Positions 7,527-16,020 of a DNA stretch of 64,000 nucleotides are shown piece by piece. Origin of the DNA: CAYRPN01 sp964426135. GTDB lineage: Bacteria > Planctomycetota > Phycisphaerae > Phycisphaerales > Phycisphaeraceae. The translations under genes and the position numbers were made by a program. The DNA lies in the NCBI GenBank assembly GCA_964426135.1, contig CAYRPN010000001.1, positions 124,001 through 188,000 of the forward strand, given 5' to 3'. The first letter of the stretch is position 1; each line of letters opens with the position of its first letter. Below the pieces are notes generated by a model. That model was not told where the DNA came from and searched no databases. It worked only from the letters and a program-made list of their open reading frames with translations.

Positions 7527-8703
7527 GATGGCCTCCACGGAGAGCATGTCGCAATAGTGCCGCGGGTACGGTGTCGATTAGGGCCAGTTCATCGGAGCAG
7601 TGGTCAATCAGTTGGTGAGCGGCATCCAAGCGAACCGTAATCTCAGATGCAACGGCACGTTGATCATCGACGGTCGGCGGAACGTCAATCTGCACTGAGA
7701 GAATCTCGTCAATGCTGATGCGGGGAAGTTGCCCCGGCGTTGTTACTTTTGCTGCTCTGCGCAAGAATGTGCCGCTCCGCATAAACGCTGCGACAAACTG
7801 AGCGTCGGCTAGGTCGCCATTGATATCAAACGCGAACTGGTCAACCGATGAGCAACCGTCGAACTCGGCAATCCAGACCTTGTTCAAATACGGCCTCAAG
7901 TATCCGTACACGATTTGTCCACGCCGAAATGTCGGCTTTCTGCCCGCGAGTTTCGCTAAGTTGATAGGCATTGAACCGATTCGACGTCCGGTGTCAGGTT
8001 CGATGTGTTCTAAGCCGACGAAGGTTGCTTGGCCCTCTGTTCGATCTCCTGGATGAATGATGTTGTTAAACCGTCGAATCAGATCTCCCAGCGGTCGGCT
8101 GTGCCATGTCTTCGGCTTCTCTTTCTCAAATACCTGTCTGAGGTATGCCGCGGGAAGTGCCTGAGCAGTCGACAGGCGGTCCTCGGCGGCGCTGCGTATC
8201 GTCGGAATAGTGGCGAACGCTTCCGCGATGCGTTCTTGAATCGACCAAGTTGGAAGGACGATCTCCCCCTCAACCAAGCGGTTAAAAAGCATTCGTTCAC
8301 GCACACCGCCGCGGGCAAGCCGAAGGATAAGTTCCTCGCCCCATGTAGATCGAAGCCAGTAGTAGAAGTAGCGATGGTGCAAAATGCCTTTGCGCGTACG
8401 AACCGCAACGTAGTCCGGACTCGTGATTCCAGACGGTTCGCCGTCATCGACCATCGCGATAGACCCCAGCAGAATGCGCATGGGGTTGTAGAAAATGGTT
8501 CCCGGTTCGACCAACTTGTACCGATGAGGCGATTTGCCAACTCGTTCCTTCGCGGGTGCCAGGCCGTTCCGGGTTGCTCCTAGCACGGCATACTGATTCC
8601 AGTCATCGCCAACGCCCCGCGTCACTTCGATGAGGCAGTCCCGAAGTGACCAAGTGCGACAACCTTGAGTATCTGGTGGCTCAATGAGTGAGACGCTAGT
8701 CAT
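7516..8703 (-). CDS. hsdS: Type I restriction-modification, specificity subunit
   Basis: HsdS holds the two target-recognition domains that read the halves of the bipartite DNA site and joins HsdM and HsdR into one complex. The 395-aa protein shows two repeats. The first recognition domain (about 15-150) ends in VEGEIVLPTWSIQERIAEAF, and the second (about 205-350) ends in IDEILSVQIDVPPTVDDQRA. Each is followed by a helical conserved region, the usual HsdS layout. The start codon overlaps the hsdR stop (ATGA), so the two are translationally coupled. The 3' end overlaps the abi gene. The sequence recognised cannot be read from the protein. Confidence 0.92.
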   Translation of the reverse strand: MTSVSLIEPPDTQGCRTWSLRDCLIEVTRGVGDDWNQYAVLGATRNGLAPAKERVGKSPHRYKLVEPGTIFYNPMRILLGSIAMVDDGEPSGITSPDYVAVRTRKGILHHRYFYYWLRSTWGEELILRLARGGVRERMLFNRLVEGEIVLPTWSIQERIAEAFATIPTIRSAAEDRLSTAQALPAAYLRQVFEKEKPKTWHSRPLGDLIRRFNNIIHPGDRTEGQATFVGLEHIEPDTGRRIGSMPINLAKLAGRKPTFRRGQIVYGYLRPYLNKVWIAEFDGCSSVDQFAFDINGDLADAQFVAAFMRSGTFLRRAAKVTTPGQLPRISIDEILSVQIDVPPTVDDQRAVASEITVRLDAAHQLIDHCSDELALIDTVPAALLRHALRGGHHGD

Positions 8704-11090
8704 GCCGCAAACATCCTCTCCTTCGTCTGTCTGAGCAAATCAGCCGGCTTGCCCGCCGTTGAAAGCGCGGCGAGTCCACCAGCGGCGACGACCTGCGGCG
8801 TCTGCCAGATGTGCGGGTTCTCCAACCCCTCGGTGCCGCCGAGCGCGAACTGATCGGCAATGGCTTCGATGGTGGCCTTGGCGCGGTCGGGTAGAGCCGC
8901 CAGCCATGCAGCGTGCTTGTAGCGGAACGCCAAGGCGCGCTGATCGCGGGTGCGGGGGACGAGGCCGTAGCCCAGGTCGGCGAGCACGTCGTAGAGGTCG
9001 TAATCGTTCATGTCCTCCAGCAGGCGGAGCACGCTGGGAGAGAAGCCGGCGCTGACGATGGCGGTGATGATCTCCTCGCGGTCAGGCGGGTTGATCCACC
9101 GCCAGCGGAAATCCTCCACCGTGGGGCACTCGGCGGTGAGGCGGGCGGAGAGGCCGGACTTGTAATCGTCGATGGCAACAGGCATCGCGCGGCCATCGAC
9201 AGGGGCAACGACGTACCGGCCCAGGGCGCCCACGTGAACCTCGAACCCGTCCACGATGATCGGCGGCGGTGGTGTAGGAAGAGGCGGCGGATCGATAGGG
9301 CCATCAGGCCGGTCTCTGGGCGGACGCGGGTCAGCGATAAAATCCTGGCCGAAAAGTCGAGTCGCTCCGGTGTAGTCGTAGACGGTGAACATGAGCTTGC
9401 CCGTCGGCTCGTCGATGCGGGTGCCGCGGCCGACCATCTGGTAGAAGCTGATCGGGCTTTTCATGTACCGGAAGAAGGCGATGTTCCGCACGGCGGGGAC
9501 GTCCACGCCGGTGGTGAGCAGGTCGACCGTGGTGGCGATGAAGTGCGACGATGAAGAGCCTCTGAAGTCCGGCAGTGCATCATTGCCACTGCTGGTGGCG
9601 GTGCATTTGAAGGCGTAGAAGTCCTTGCGGTTCTTGCCTTGTTGGGCGCACCACTGGGCATAGAGATTGTTGAGCGCGGTAGCGACGTCATCGGCGTGAC
9701 GGTCGCGGGCACAGAAGATGATCGTCTTCTGGAGCGGGCCGCGCTCGCGATCAGATTGCAGGAGGTGCGTGAACAGGTCGAGGCACATGGCGTTGACGCG
9801 ATCGGGCAGCAGTAGTTTCGACTCGAACTGCTCCTTGGCATAAGCGTTGGCGATCTGGGCGGCGGTGAGCGGCTGGCCGGTGTTCGCGTCGCGCGGGTTG
9901 CGGCGGATGATGTCTGCGAGGGTCAGGCCGGTGGCGTCGAGATTGATCTGAGCGAGCTGGATTTCGCACGCTGCGAGATAGCCGTCCTCCATGGCTTGGG
10001 CGAGGCCGTATTCGTAGACCGCTTCACCGAAGTACCCGACGTTGTCGGCGGTGAGTTTCAGGTCGGCACGAACCTCATCGTTGTCCTCGCCACAGCGAAG
10101 TTTTCGCGGCGTGGCGGTCAGGCCGACCTGAACCGCATTCGGGTTGCGTGTGAGAACGATGGACCACTTGCCCCATGCGGAGCGATGGCACTCGTCGATG
10201 ACGATGTGGGAGAAGTAATTCTCTGGGTAGTGGCGAAGTAGGAATGAGGCGTTACCGTCATCTTTGTCGATGCCGAGCGTCTGATAGGTGGCGACATGGA
10301 CACGGGCGTTCTTCGCATGGTTGCGGCCATCCTCCTCGAAAACCTCGGCTGCGTCGGCACCGAAGTATTCCTGCATTTTCTTGAGGCCCTGCGTTCGGAG
10401 TTCGTCGCGGTCGCAGATAAAGAGAGCACGGCGGAGCTGGCCGGCGTCATTGACGCGGCGGAGCAGATTGGCGGCAATGAAGGTCTTGCCGGTGCCGGTG
10501 GCGAGTGAGAGCAGTGCGCGTGGCGGTTGTTTCGTCTCCGCACAACGAGCTACCTTCTCGAAGACGGCACGAATGGCGGCGTCCTGGAAATAGCGGCGCT
10601 GGCCTTCGCCGCCGGGATACCGGGCAAGCAACGGCTTCGCGGCGGAAGCGTCGAGCGAGAATCCCATGATCCGCTCGTACCTGGCACGCAAGTCGGCGGG
10701 TGATGGAAATTCAGCGAGCGGACGCGGTGCCGTGGTCAGACCGGTGGAGCGATCAAACTCAACAAACAGGTGTCCATTGCTTGAGAAGACGAATTGCACG
10801 TGGTGCCGGCTGCATGCGAGGTAGCCCTTGGCCTGGTCGAGGCCGTGGCCTGGCGGCAGGGATTCCTTCTTCGCCTCCAGCAGTGCGACGGCAACGGGCT
10901 GTGTCTCCGAGTTGACACGGATCCGAAGCGTGTAATCCGTCCGGCCGGTCGCTCGTCGCCGAGCGCGGCCGGCGATGATCTCGACGGCACCCAGCGTGAC
11001 CTCGCGGCAAATGTGATCCTCCGTCCAGCCACGAGCGTGGATGGCGGGGTCGATGAGCTGCGCGCGGGTGTCGGCTTCGTTGCGGGGCAT
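8700..11090 (-). CDS. hsdR: Type I restriction-modification, restriction/translocation subunit
   Basis: HsdR translocates DNA with ATP and cuts unmodified DNA away from the recognition site. The N-terminus carries the nuclease core (TDYTLRIR at about 52, LLEAKK at about 71-76). Walker A ATGTGKT is at about 197-203, followed by the DECH box in VIDECHRSAWGKW, GLTATPRK, and helicase C motifs (TTVDLLTTGVDVP, VGRGTRID). The C-terminal tail is helical, as expected. At 796 aa it belongs to the shorter HsdR group. The frame extends to a TTG at 11096; the ATG at 11090 is preferred. It is the first gene of the operon, behind a promoter with a perfect TATAAT box, and overlaps hsdS by ATGA. Confidence 0.94.
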   Translation of the reverse strand: MPRNEADTRAQLIDPAIHARGWTEDHICREVTLGAVEIIAGRARRRATGRTDYTLRIRVNSETQPVAVALLEAKKESLPPGHGLDQAKGYLACSRHHVQFVFSSNGHLFVEFDRSTGLTTAPRPLAEFPSPADLRARYERIMGFSLDASAAKPLLARYPGGEGQRRYFQDAAIRAVFEKVARCAETKQPPRALLSLATGTGKTFIAANLLRRVNDAGQLRRALFICDRDELRTQGLKKMQEYFGADAAEVFEEDGRNHAKNARVHVATYQTLGIDKDDGNASFLLRHYPENYFSHIVIDECHRSAWGKWSIVLTRNPNAVQVGLTATPRKLRCGEDNDEVRADLKLTADNVGYFGEAVYEYGLAQAMEDGYLAACEIQLAQINLDATGLTLADIIRRNPRDANTGQPLTAAQIANAYAKEQFESKLLLPDRVNAMCLDLFTHLLQSDRERGPLQKTIIFCARDRHADDVATALNNLYAQWCAQQGKNRKDFYAFKCTATSSGNDALPDFRGSSSSHFIATTVDLLTTGVDVPAVRNIAFFRYMKSPISFYQMVGRGTRIDEPTGKLMFTVYDYTGATRLFGQDFIADPRPPRDRPDGPIDPPPLPTPPPPIIVDGFEVHVGALGRYVVAPVDGRAMPVAIDDYKSGLSARLTAECPTVEDFRWRWINPPDREEIITAIVSAGFSPSVLRLLEDMNDYDLYDVLADLGYGLVPRTRDQRALAFRYKHAAWLAALPDRAKATIEAIADQFALGGTEGLENPHIWQTPQVVAAGGLAALSTAGKPADLLRQTKERMFAA

Positions 11091-11125
11091 TGGCAATTCA
11101 TTCGATGAGAATCAAACGTGAGGGG

Positions 11126-11155
11126 ATTATACGAATCTGACGGCGACAGATTGAA
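11126..11155 (-). promoter_or_regulatory. Sigma70-type promoter of the hsd operon
   Basis: On the minus strand a perfect TATAAT lies at 11131-11126, with TTCAAT at 11155-11150 as a weak -35 box 18 bases upstream. Transcription would start near 11119, leaving a leader of about 30 bases before hsdR. Confidence 0.55.
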
Positions 11156-11209
11156 AGGCCTGCCGGCCGCGATGATCAAAAAGTGGATCGCCCCGTATGC
11201 CGCCGGAAA

Positions 11210-14011
11210 TCAAAGCCGATTCAATGTGATGTGCCCCGTCTCACTTTCGAGAATCGCAGCAACACGAGCTGGAGTGATCTTCTCTTCATGAAATCGAACG
11301 TACATTTCGGCGAGGGCAGTGATGGGAATGAGCTTAATGTTCTTGCCGTTTCGCGCGTGCGCTTGAGCCTGCGAAATCGAATCGTCCATGAAATCCGGCC
11401 TTCCAAAGAACACGAATGCCTGGGGATTGAGTTCGGGTGACTGTTGAAGGATCGACATTGCCTTCGTGACGGACACTTTGTCGGTGTGCTTCTCCTTGGC
11501 ATGGACCTGACCGATCCCGTTGTGGCCGGAGGACAAGATGATCTTGACGTCGGCTTCTCCATGCCTCTGCTTCGGGATGCGAGTAACCGTAAGGGAACAG
11601 AATGGCGGACCCAATAAGTCCACAATCGCATGCTCCAAGGGAACGCCGCTCGAAGCGTATAGACGTTCGATGGGAGCGGTCGACACTCCTTTGTTCTTCA
11701 ATCGAGCCAGTTGCTGTCGTTCAAGTGCAAGGCTCTCGCCAAGGACTTCGATGATGCTTCTTTGGAAAGCGTCGATACGTCGCTTGTCGACCTTTGCCTG
11801 CTTTGCAATCTCGATCGGATCGGCGTCGACTATCTTCTGAAGTGTGTCAAATCCGGCACGGATGAGCTGCTCGCGGTCCGAGCGATGCAGACGGTTGGGA
11901 ATCCGCGCCAGGAGGAGAGCTGCTTCGGAGCAACCGTGCGAGAATCGATCCGACAGAATCTCATAACGCATTGCTTTCTCCGCAAGGCCGGTCGTCCAGG
12001 CGATCTTCGAAGCGGTATCGGCAAGCCAGGAGCAATTGGAGCCAATGCTGCGGGCGCGGGCACCGCTGACGCCGAGTTGGTTCTCGATCTCAAAGGATGC
12101 GACACCGGAGACGAACGCCATCGCGGCTGCGTGATACTTGAAAGCCTTGGCCATGTCGTATGGCGGAGTGAGCGAGCCAACACCGTCAAGCAATGATTCG
12201 GTGAGAACGCCATGTTCTTCGGTGAGGCTCTGCCTGATCCAATTCATCAAGTGAATGGTCCTCCCGCGATATTCCTCGGTCGAGAATCGCAAACTGACGG
12301 CCACCGGCCCGGTGTCCTCGCACTGAGAACCGACGTATGCAAGGTCGTTCGCTGAAGTGTTCCCGTCCTTGACCAGCTCAAAGAGCTTCTGAAAGGTGTC
12401 CAGCGCTAGGCCCGAAGACGCGCATACTCGCCCAACATCGGTGACGACAATTCGATTCTTGGCGTTGATGGCGATGAGCCCGGAACTCTGCAACTCTGTG
12501 ACGGCAACCTTAACGTCGACGTCAAGTTGTGCTTCTTGACCGTCAGACTGCCATTCGGTCAATGCCGCAAAAGTATGTAGTAAGAAGCGGCGGGCACCAT
12601 CAGCAGTGTCGCACAACCCCGAAGCGAACACAGTAAGCAGCAGGCGCGCGAGTGGCTGCTGAAGGAATGCTGATCGAAGCGGCTCAGTCGTGCCGTCTAC
12701 ATAGCGGACCACGGCTGCGTGCTGGTCAAATCGACTCGTCGCGATCAGGAATGATTTTCCAATCGCATCACGTAGCAGGCCGAACCGACCTGCGCGACCA
12801 CTCATGTTCCGGTATTCCGCGACTGAGATTGGTTCGTCGCTCCAGGTTCCGCCTTTACGCACTCGTCGCGTCGAACTGACAATAATCACCGACGACGCGG
12901 GAAGATTTACGCCCATGGAGAGCGTAGTAGTGGAAACAATGCAACGGATTTCACGTCGTCGGAAGCCATCTTCCACGGCGAGCCGCTCCTCCAGAGTTAG
13001 GTCGCCATTATGGAATGCGACACTTCGACCTAAGCACTTAGTCAGCGCCTTGGCGCACTCGCTGGTCTCGATTGAAGCAAGGCCCTCGATGGACGTCTTG
13101 GCGGGCGGGACGTACTCGGTCGCGTCTGCCAATTTCTGTGCCAAGCTCATTGTCTGAGCGACGGTGTTGGCGAAGAGCAAGACTTGCTCGTCAGGATTCT
13201 GTAGCAGGTCCGCCGCCAATGAAACCGCCATCGTCTCCGCATTGTCACCATGAACACGCGGCAGGCTATCGGTACCGTTGGCTCTGCTTTCACCGTCCCA
13301 CTCTTGGTACTTGAACTGACCGTCTGGGGTAATGACGCCTTCTCGTAGCGTCACTGGTCGATGATCGTTTCGGATGACGCGGGCATTCAACCAACGATCG
13401 AATCCGTTCAGTTCCGACACTACGGCTGACAGACCAATGATCTGAATGCCAGATACAAGTTGGCGTAAGCGGGTGAGTAGGAGCTCGAGATTCGCCCCGC
13501 GCGATGGATCTGACACCATCTGCACCTCATCGACGATCACGGCGCCGACTCCTTGAACGATGCCGGGAGACGTGACGATCATCGTCGACAGTTTTTCATA
13601 GGTCAGAATGGCGATGTCAAAATCACCGTCGGCGATACGTCGGTCGTGGTCGCGACGATCATGGGTCGAAATGGCGACCCGGGCTCCGACGGTTGGATTC
13701 GAGTACTTCCGCGTGAAGTCCGCATATTTCTCTTCCGCGAGGGCCTTAAAGGGTACGAGGTAAATCGCTCTCTTCTTGCGCAATGCGTTACAAATGCAAA
13801 CCAATTCGCCGATGAAAGTCTTGCCACACGAGGTAGGTCCCACGATCAGCGAACTCTCATGATCGAGGACCTTCTCTCGTAGGGCTTGAAGCTGAATGGG
13901 AAGTAGCTCCGTAATCCCTTGGCTTGCCCAAGAATCAATGAGAAAAGTCGGGAGACCTAGGTTACTGAGCAATGAGGTGATGTCAGATGGCTGATCGGTA
14001 GCGATTGGCAT
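11210..14011 (-). CDS. Ski2-like superfamily 2 helicase with a possible C-terminal nuclease domain
   Basis: A 933-aa DEAD/DEAH-type helicase of the Ski2/Hel308 kind: Walker A GPTSCGKT (58-65), VPFKALAEE, DEVQ (161-164), and helicase C motifs STTTLSMGVNLPAS and NMSGRAGRFG. A helix-hairpin-helix-like stretch follows (LIRAGFDTLQKI). The last 120 residues contain EADVKIIL, then QVHAKEK, a spacing that resembles a PD-(D/E)xK nuclease core (tentative). The frame is open to 14338, but the upstream part is not conserved-looking and 14011 is a plausible start. It lies directly upstream of the hsd operon on the same strand, so it may be an additional defence gene rather than a housekeeping repair helicase. 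Confidence 0.8.
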   Translation of the reverse strand: MPIATDQPSDITSLLSNLGLPTFLIDSWASQGITELLPIQLQALREKVLDHESSLIVGPTSCGKTFIGELVCICNALRKKRAIYLVPFKALAEEKYADFTRKYSNPTVGARVAISTHDRRDHDRRIADGDFDIAILTYEKLSTMIVTSPGIVQGVGAVIVDEVQMVSDPSRGANLELLLTRLRQLVSGIQIIGLSAVVSELNGFDRWLNARVIRNDHRPVTLREGVITPDGQFKYQEWDGESRANGTDSLPRVHGDNAETMAVSLAADLLQNPDEQVLLFANTVAQTMSLAQKLADATEYVPPAKTSIEGLASIETSECAKALTKCLGRSVAFHNGDLTLEERLAVEDGFRRREIRCIVSTTTLSMGVNLPASSVIIVSSTRRVRKGGTWSDEPISVAEYRNMSGRAGRFGLLRDAIGKSFLIATSRFDQHAAVVRYVDGTTEPLRSAFLQQPLARLLLTVFASGLCDTADGARRFLLHTFAALTEWQSDGQEAQLDVDVKVAVTELQSSGLIAINAKNRIVVTDVGRVCASSGLALDTFQKLFELVKDGNTSANDLAYVGSQCEDTGPVAVSLRFSTEEYRGRTIHLMNWIRQSLTEEHGVLTESLLDGVGSLTPPYDMAKAFKYHAAAMAFVSGVASFEIENQLGVSGARARSIGSNCSWLADTASKIAWTTGLAEKAMRYEILSDRFSHGCSEAALLLARIPNRLHRSDREQLIRAGFDTLQKIVDADPIEIAKQAKVDKRRIDAFQRSIIEVLGESLALERQQLARLKNKGVSTAPIERLYASSGVPLEHAIVDLLGPPFCSLTVTRIPKQRHGEADVKIILSSGHNGIGQVHAKEKHTDKVSVTKAMSILQQSPELNPQAFVFFGRPDFMDDSISQAQAHARNGKNIKLIPITALAEMYVRFHEEKITPARVAAILESETGHITLNRL

Positions 14012-14191
14012 AGGAATCCATCCCACGTTGAAACGTCCAATGTTGTGGGCAACCCCCGTTGACATGGGTTGCGTGAATCCCGGAATGCTATGGCCAGCAT
14101 GGACGAAAGAACAGCGAGCGTGTCGAAATGGGCTCCATTGTAAATGTTGGAAGATTTTTAGTGCTGCCGCTGATGCGGTTACGCGAAGAAA

Positions 14192-14214
14192 GCCAGGCAA
14201 AGGTGAGCGCATTC
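14192..14214. repeat. Left arm of an inverted repeat flanking the 14251 gene
   Basis: The 23-base arm starting GCCAGGCAAAGGTGAGCGC is the imperfect reverse complement of 14566-14586. Together the arms bracket the small gene at 14251-14541. Confidence 0.45.
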
Positions 14215-14250
14215 TAAGTGAACATTGATCTCCAACGGGAAACACTCCCG

Positions 14251-14541
14251 TCAGACAGGGACCTCTTCCTCGGCTTCCTCCGGCTTGCCCTCGGTCTCCC
14301 GGCGATTGACGTACTCCTGGTGGATCCAGGTGTGGCAATCGTCGAGAGCCTTGGCGAGCACGAGCAGGTCGTCATATCCGAAACTGCTCGTGTCCTTCCA
14401 CTGCTTGCCGTCCTTGTAGGAACGAACGACGGTGACGTTGTACATCGTGCCGTTGCGGGTCTGGTTTCTCCAGATCGCGGCCTTGATGCCCCCGTACCTC
14501 ACCGTGTGTACGGGACGAACCGGTTCTTTGGCGTTGGCCAT
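14251..14541 (-). CDS. Conserved small protein of mobile islands, 96 aa (paralogue 2)
   Basis: This is a paralogue of the 85-aa protein at 4452, with the same core IKAAIWRN, GTMYNVTVVRSYKDGKQWK, then DLLVLAKALDDCHTWI. A longer acidic tail (PEEAEEEVPV) is added. It is soluble with no signal peptide. The ATG has a good ribosome binding site (AGGAGG, about 6 bases away). The gene stands alone between the helicase and a divergent operon and is bracketed by an imperfect 21-23 base inverted repeat. Function unknown. Its presence at both ends of the restriction/helicase block suggests that it belongs to the mobile element rather than to restriction itself. Confidence 0.8.
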   Translation of the reverse strand: MANAKEPVRPVHTVRYGGIKAAIWRNQTRNGTMYNVTVVRSYKDGKQWKDTSSFGYDDLLVLAKALDDCHTWIHQEYVNRRETEGKPEEAEEEVPV

Positions 14542-14565
14542 AAAAACCTCCTTAACCTTTCATGC

Positions 14566-14586
14566 GAAGGCGCTCACCTTCCTGGC
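14566..14586. repeat. Right arm of the inverted repeat flanking the 14251 gene
   Basis: This arm (GAAGGCGCTCACCTTCCTGGC) pairs with 14192-14214 and also contains a small hairpin of its own (GAAGG and CCTTC). It lies in the region between the divergent genes at 14251 and 14710. Confidence 0.45.
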
Positions 14587-14709
14587 GTTTAGGGTTATGA
14601 CACGTCTGGTGGTCTAAGTCTCCTATGTCGAAAAACCCCGCTATTCACACGGGATTTCGATGGTTGCTTTGAGCCGTGCGGATGTGCGAAAACTGCTTTG
14701 GGGGGAGGC

Positions 14710-16020
14710 ATGGCACATCGGCAACTCGGATTCGATTGGGCGGCGACTCGCCCAGTCACTCGCCCCGCGGAGGAAGCAAGCTCGACCGCAGAACTTACGA
14801 GCGCGAGGCTGCCTTCTTGCGCGAGCGTCGATGAAAGCCCATCAACACGAGATGCCACGGACCACGATCACGGCCGGTCGGCATTTCAATGGGATTTCCG
14901 ACGGACGTTTCCCAAGCCTCTTGAAGAAGCCATCGATGCGGGCGTGATCGATGGGGATCAGGTCGATGAGGCCAGCATCCGGTCCATGCACGATGAGCTC
15001 GCCCGACAGTGTTTCTCCGTGATGGCGGACCTGGATGCGCTGAGAGAAGCATCGAAGCGCGGCATCAATCCTCTCACTGGCAAGGCACCTCGGACGGCGA
15101 AGCAGCGAGCCAACCTCGATGCTCTTCTGCGCGATGAACCGCAGCGGTTAAAGCGGGAGCTGGACGAAACGATGGACGCCTACGCGACCGCATTCGGTGA
15201 CGAGGCGGCTAAGGCGTTCCGACAAACGATCGATGAGTGGCATCAGTCAGGCGATTTGAACCGCGATTGTCCGTGCGACCCGCCGGTGGTGGATTACCGA
15301 GACACGGATGGTCTGCCTGTCGGGGTGCCGACGCCGGACGCCGTGGGAGGCGGCGCCTTCGGTCATGATGGGGCAGGCGAGTTGGTGTCACCGAAGGAAG
15401 AGGAGGCGACGGAGATCACCGATTCTCTGGCTGAGGAACTGCGGAAGATCCTGCACCTGACAGGCGACTGCGGTTGCGAGAAGGGTCGGGTGCAAACCGT
15501 CGCGGCCGACGAGCTGCGAAGGCGGTACGCCGAATCACTCAAAAAGTATGAGACGGATTTCGGTGCAGAGGCCGCCCAGCAACTGGATGCCTGGGTTCGC
15601 CGCGAAGCTGCCGCTGAGCATGACGAGCCCACCCAGTACGATCCCGGCCATCCATGGCACTATCTGCCGGATGGCGATGACGCGAAGCCCGTTCCGGCGA
15701 ATGAAATCCCTGCGTCGAACGTGGAACGCAGCCACCTGAGCATCAAGCTGCCCAAGGATCGAAAGAAGCGAGCCGCCAAACTTCGCCAAATTCTGGCAGA
15801 CCAGCAGACGCAGCTTGAAGCCGACGAGGCCCGCTACGAAGAACTGATCGCCAACGGCGCCGCCGCACTGAGTCGCTACGACCGGGAGATTGCCCACGGC
15901 GGCAACGATGCGCTGGCGTGGGCGTCCGCGATTGCCTTGAAGTTCAATCACATCTCGGGAGGCCGTGGCCGCGTGGCATGGCTTCAGGCAGAGTTGGGAG
16001 GGCGTGGCGGGATTCGATGA
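14710..16020 (+). CDS. Hypothetical Cys-motif protein, first gene of the methyltransferase-helicase operon
   Basis: No family was recognised for this 436-aa, acidic, largely helical protein. It shows a weak internal duplication: the block AYATAFGDEAAKAF is echoed by KYETDFGAEAAQQL. Each is associated with a close Cys cluster (DCPCDPP and GDCGCEKG), which might bind metal. The C-terminal 110 residues are strongly helical (KKRAAKLRQILADQQTQLE) and could form a coiled coil. The ATG at 14710 directly follows GGGGGAGGC. Its stop overlaps the start of the 1787-aa gene (ATGA), so it probably works with it, for example as a partner or adaptor (inference). It has no signal peptide or membrane segment. 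Confidence 0.7.
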   Translation: MAHRQLGFDWAATRPVTRPAEEASSTAELTSARLPSCASVDESPSTRDATDHDHGRSAFQWDFRRTFPKPLEEAIDAGVIDGDQVDEASIRSMHDELARQCFSVMADLDALREASKRGINPLTGKAPRTAKQRANLDALLRDEPQRLKRELDETMDAYATAFGDEAAKAFRQTIDEWHQSGDLNRDCPCDPPVVDYRDTDGLPVGVPTPDAVGGGAFGHDGAGELVSPKEEEATEITDSLAEELRKILHLTGDCGCEKGRVQTVAADELRRRYAESLKKYETDFGAEAAQQLDAWVRREAAAEHDEPTQYDPGHPWHYLPDGDDAKPVPANEIPASNVERSHLSIKLPKDRKKRAAKLRQILADQQTQLEADEARYEELIANGAAALSRYDREIAHGGNDALAWASAIALKFNHISGGRGRVAWLQAELGGRGGIR

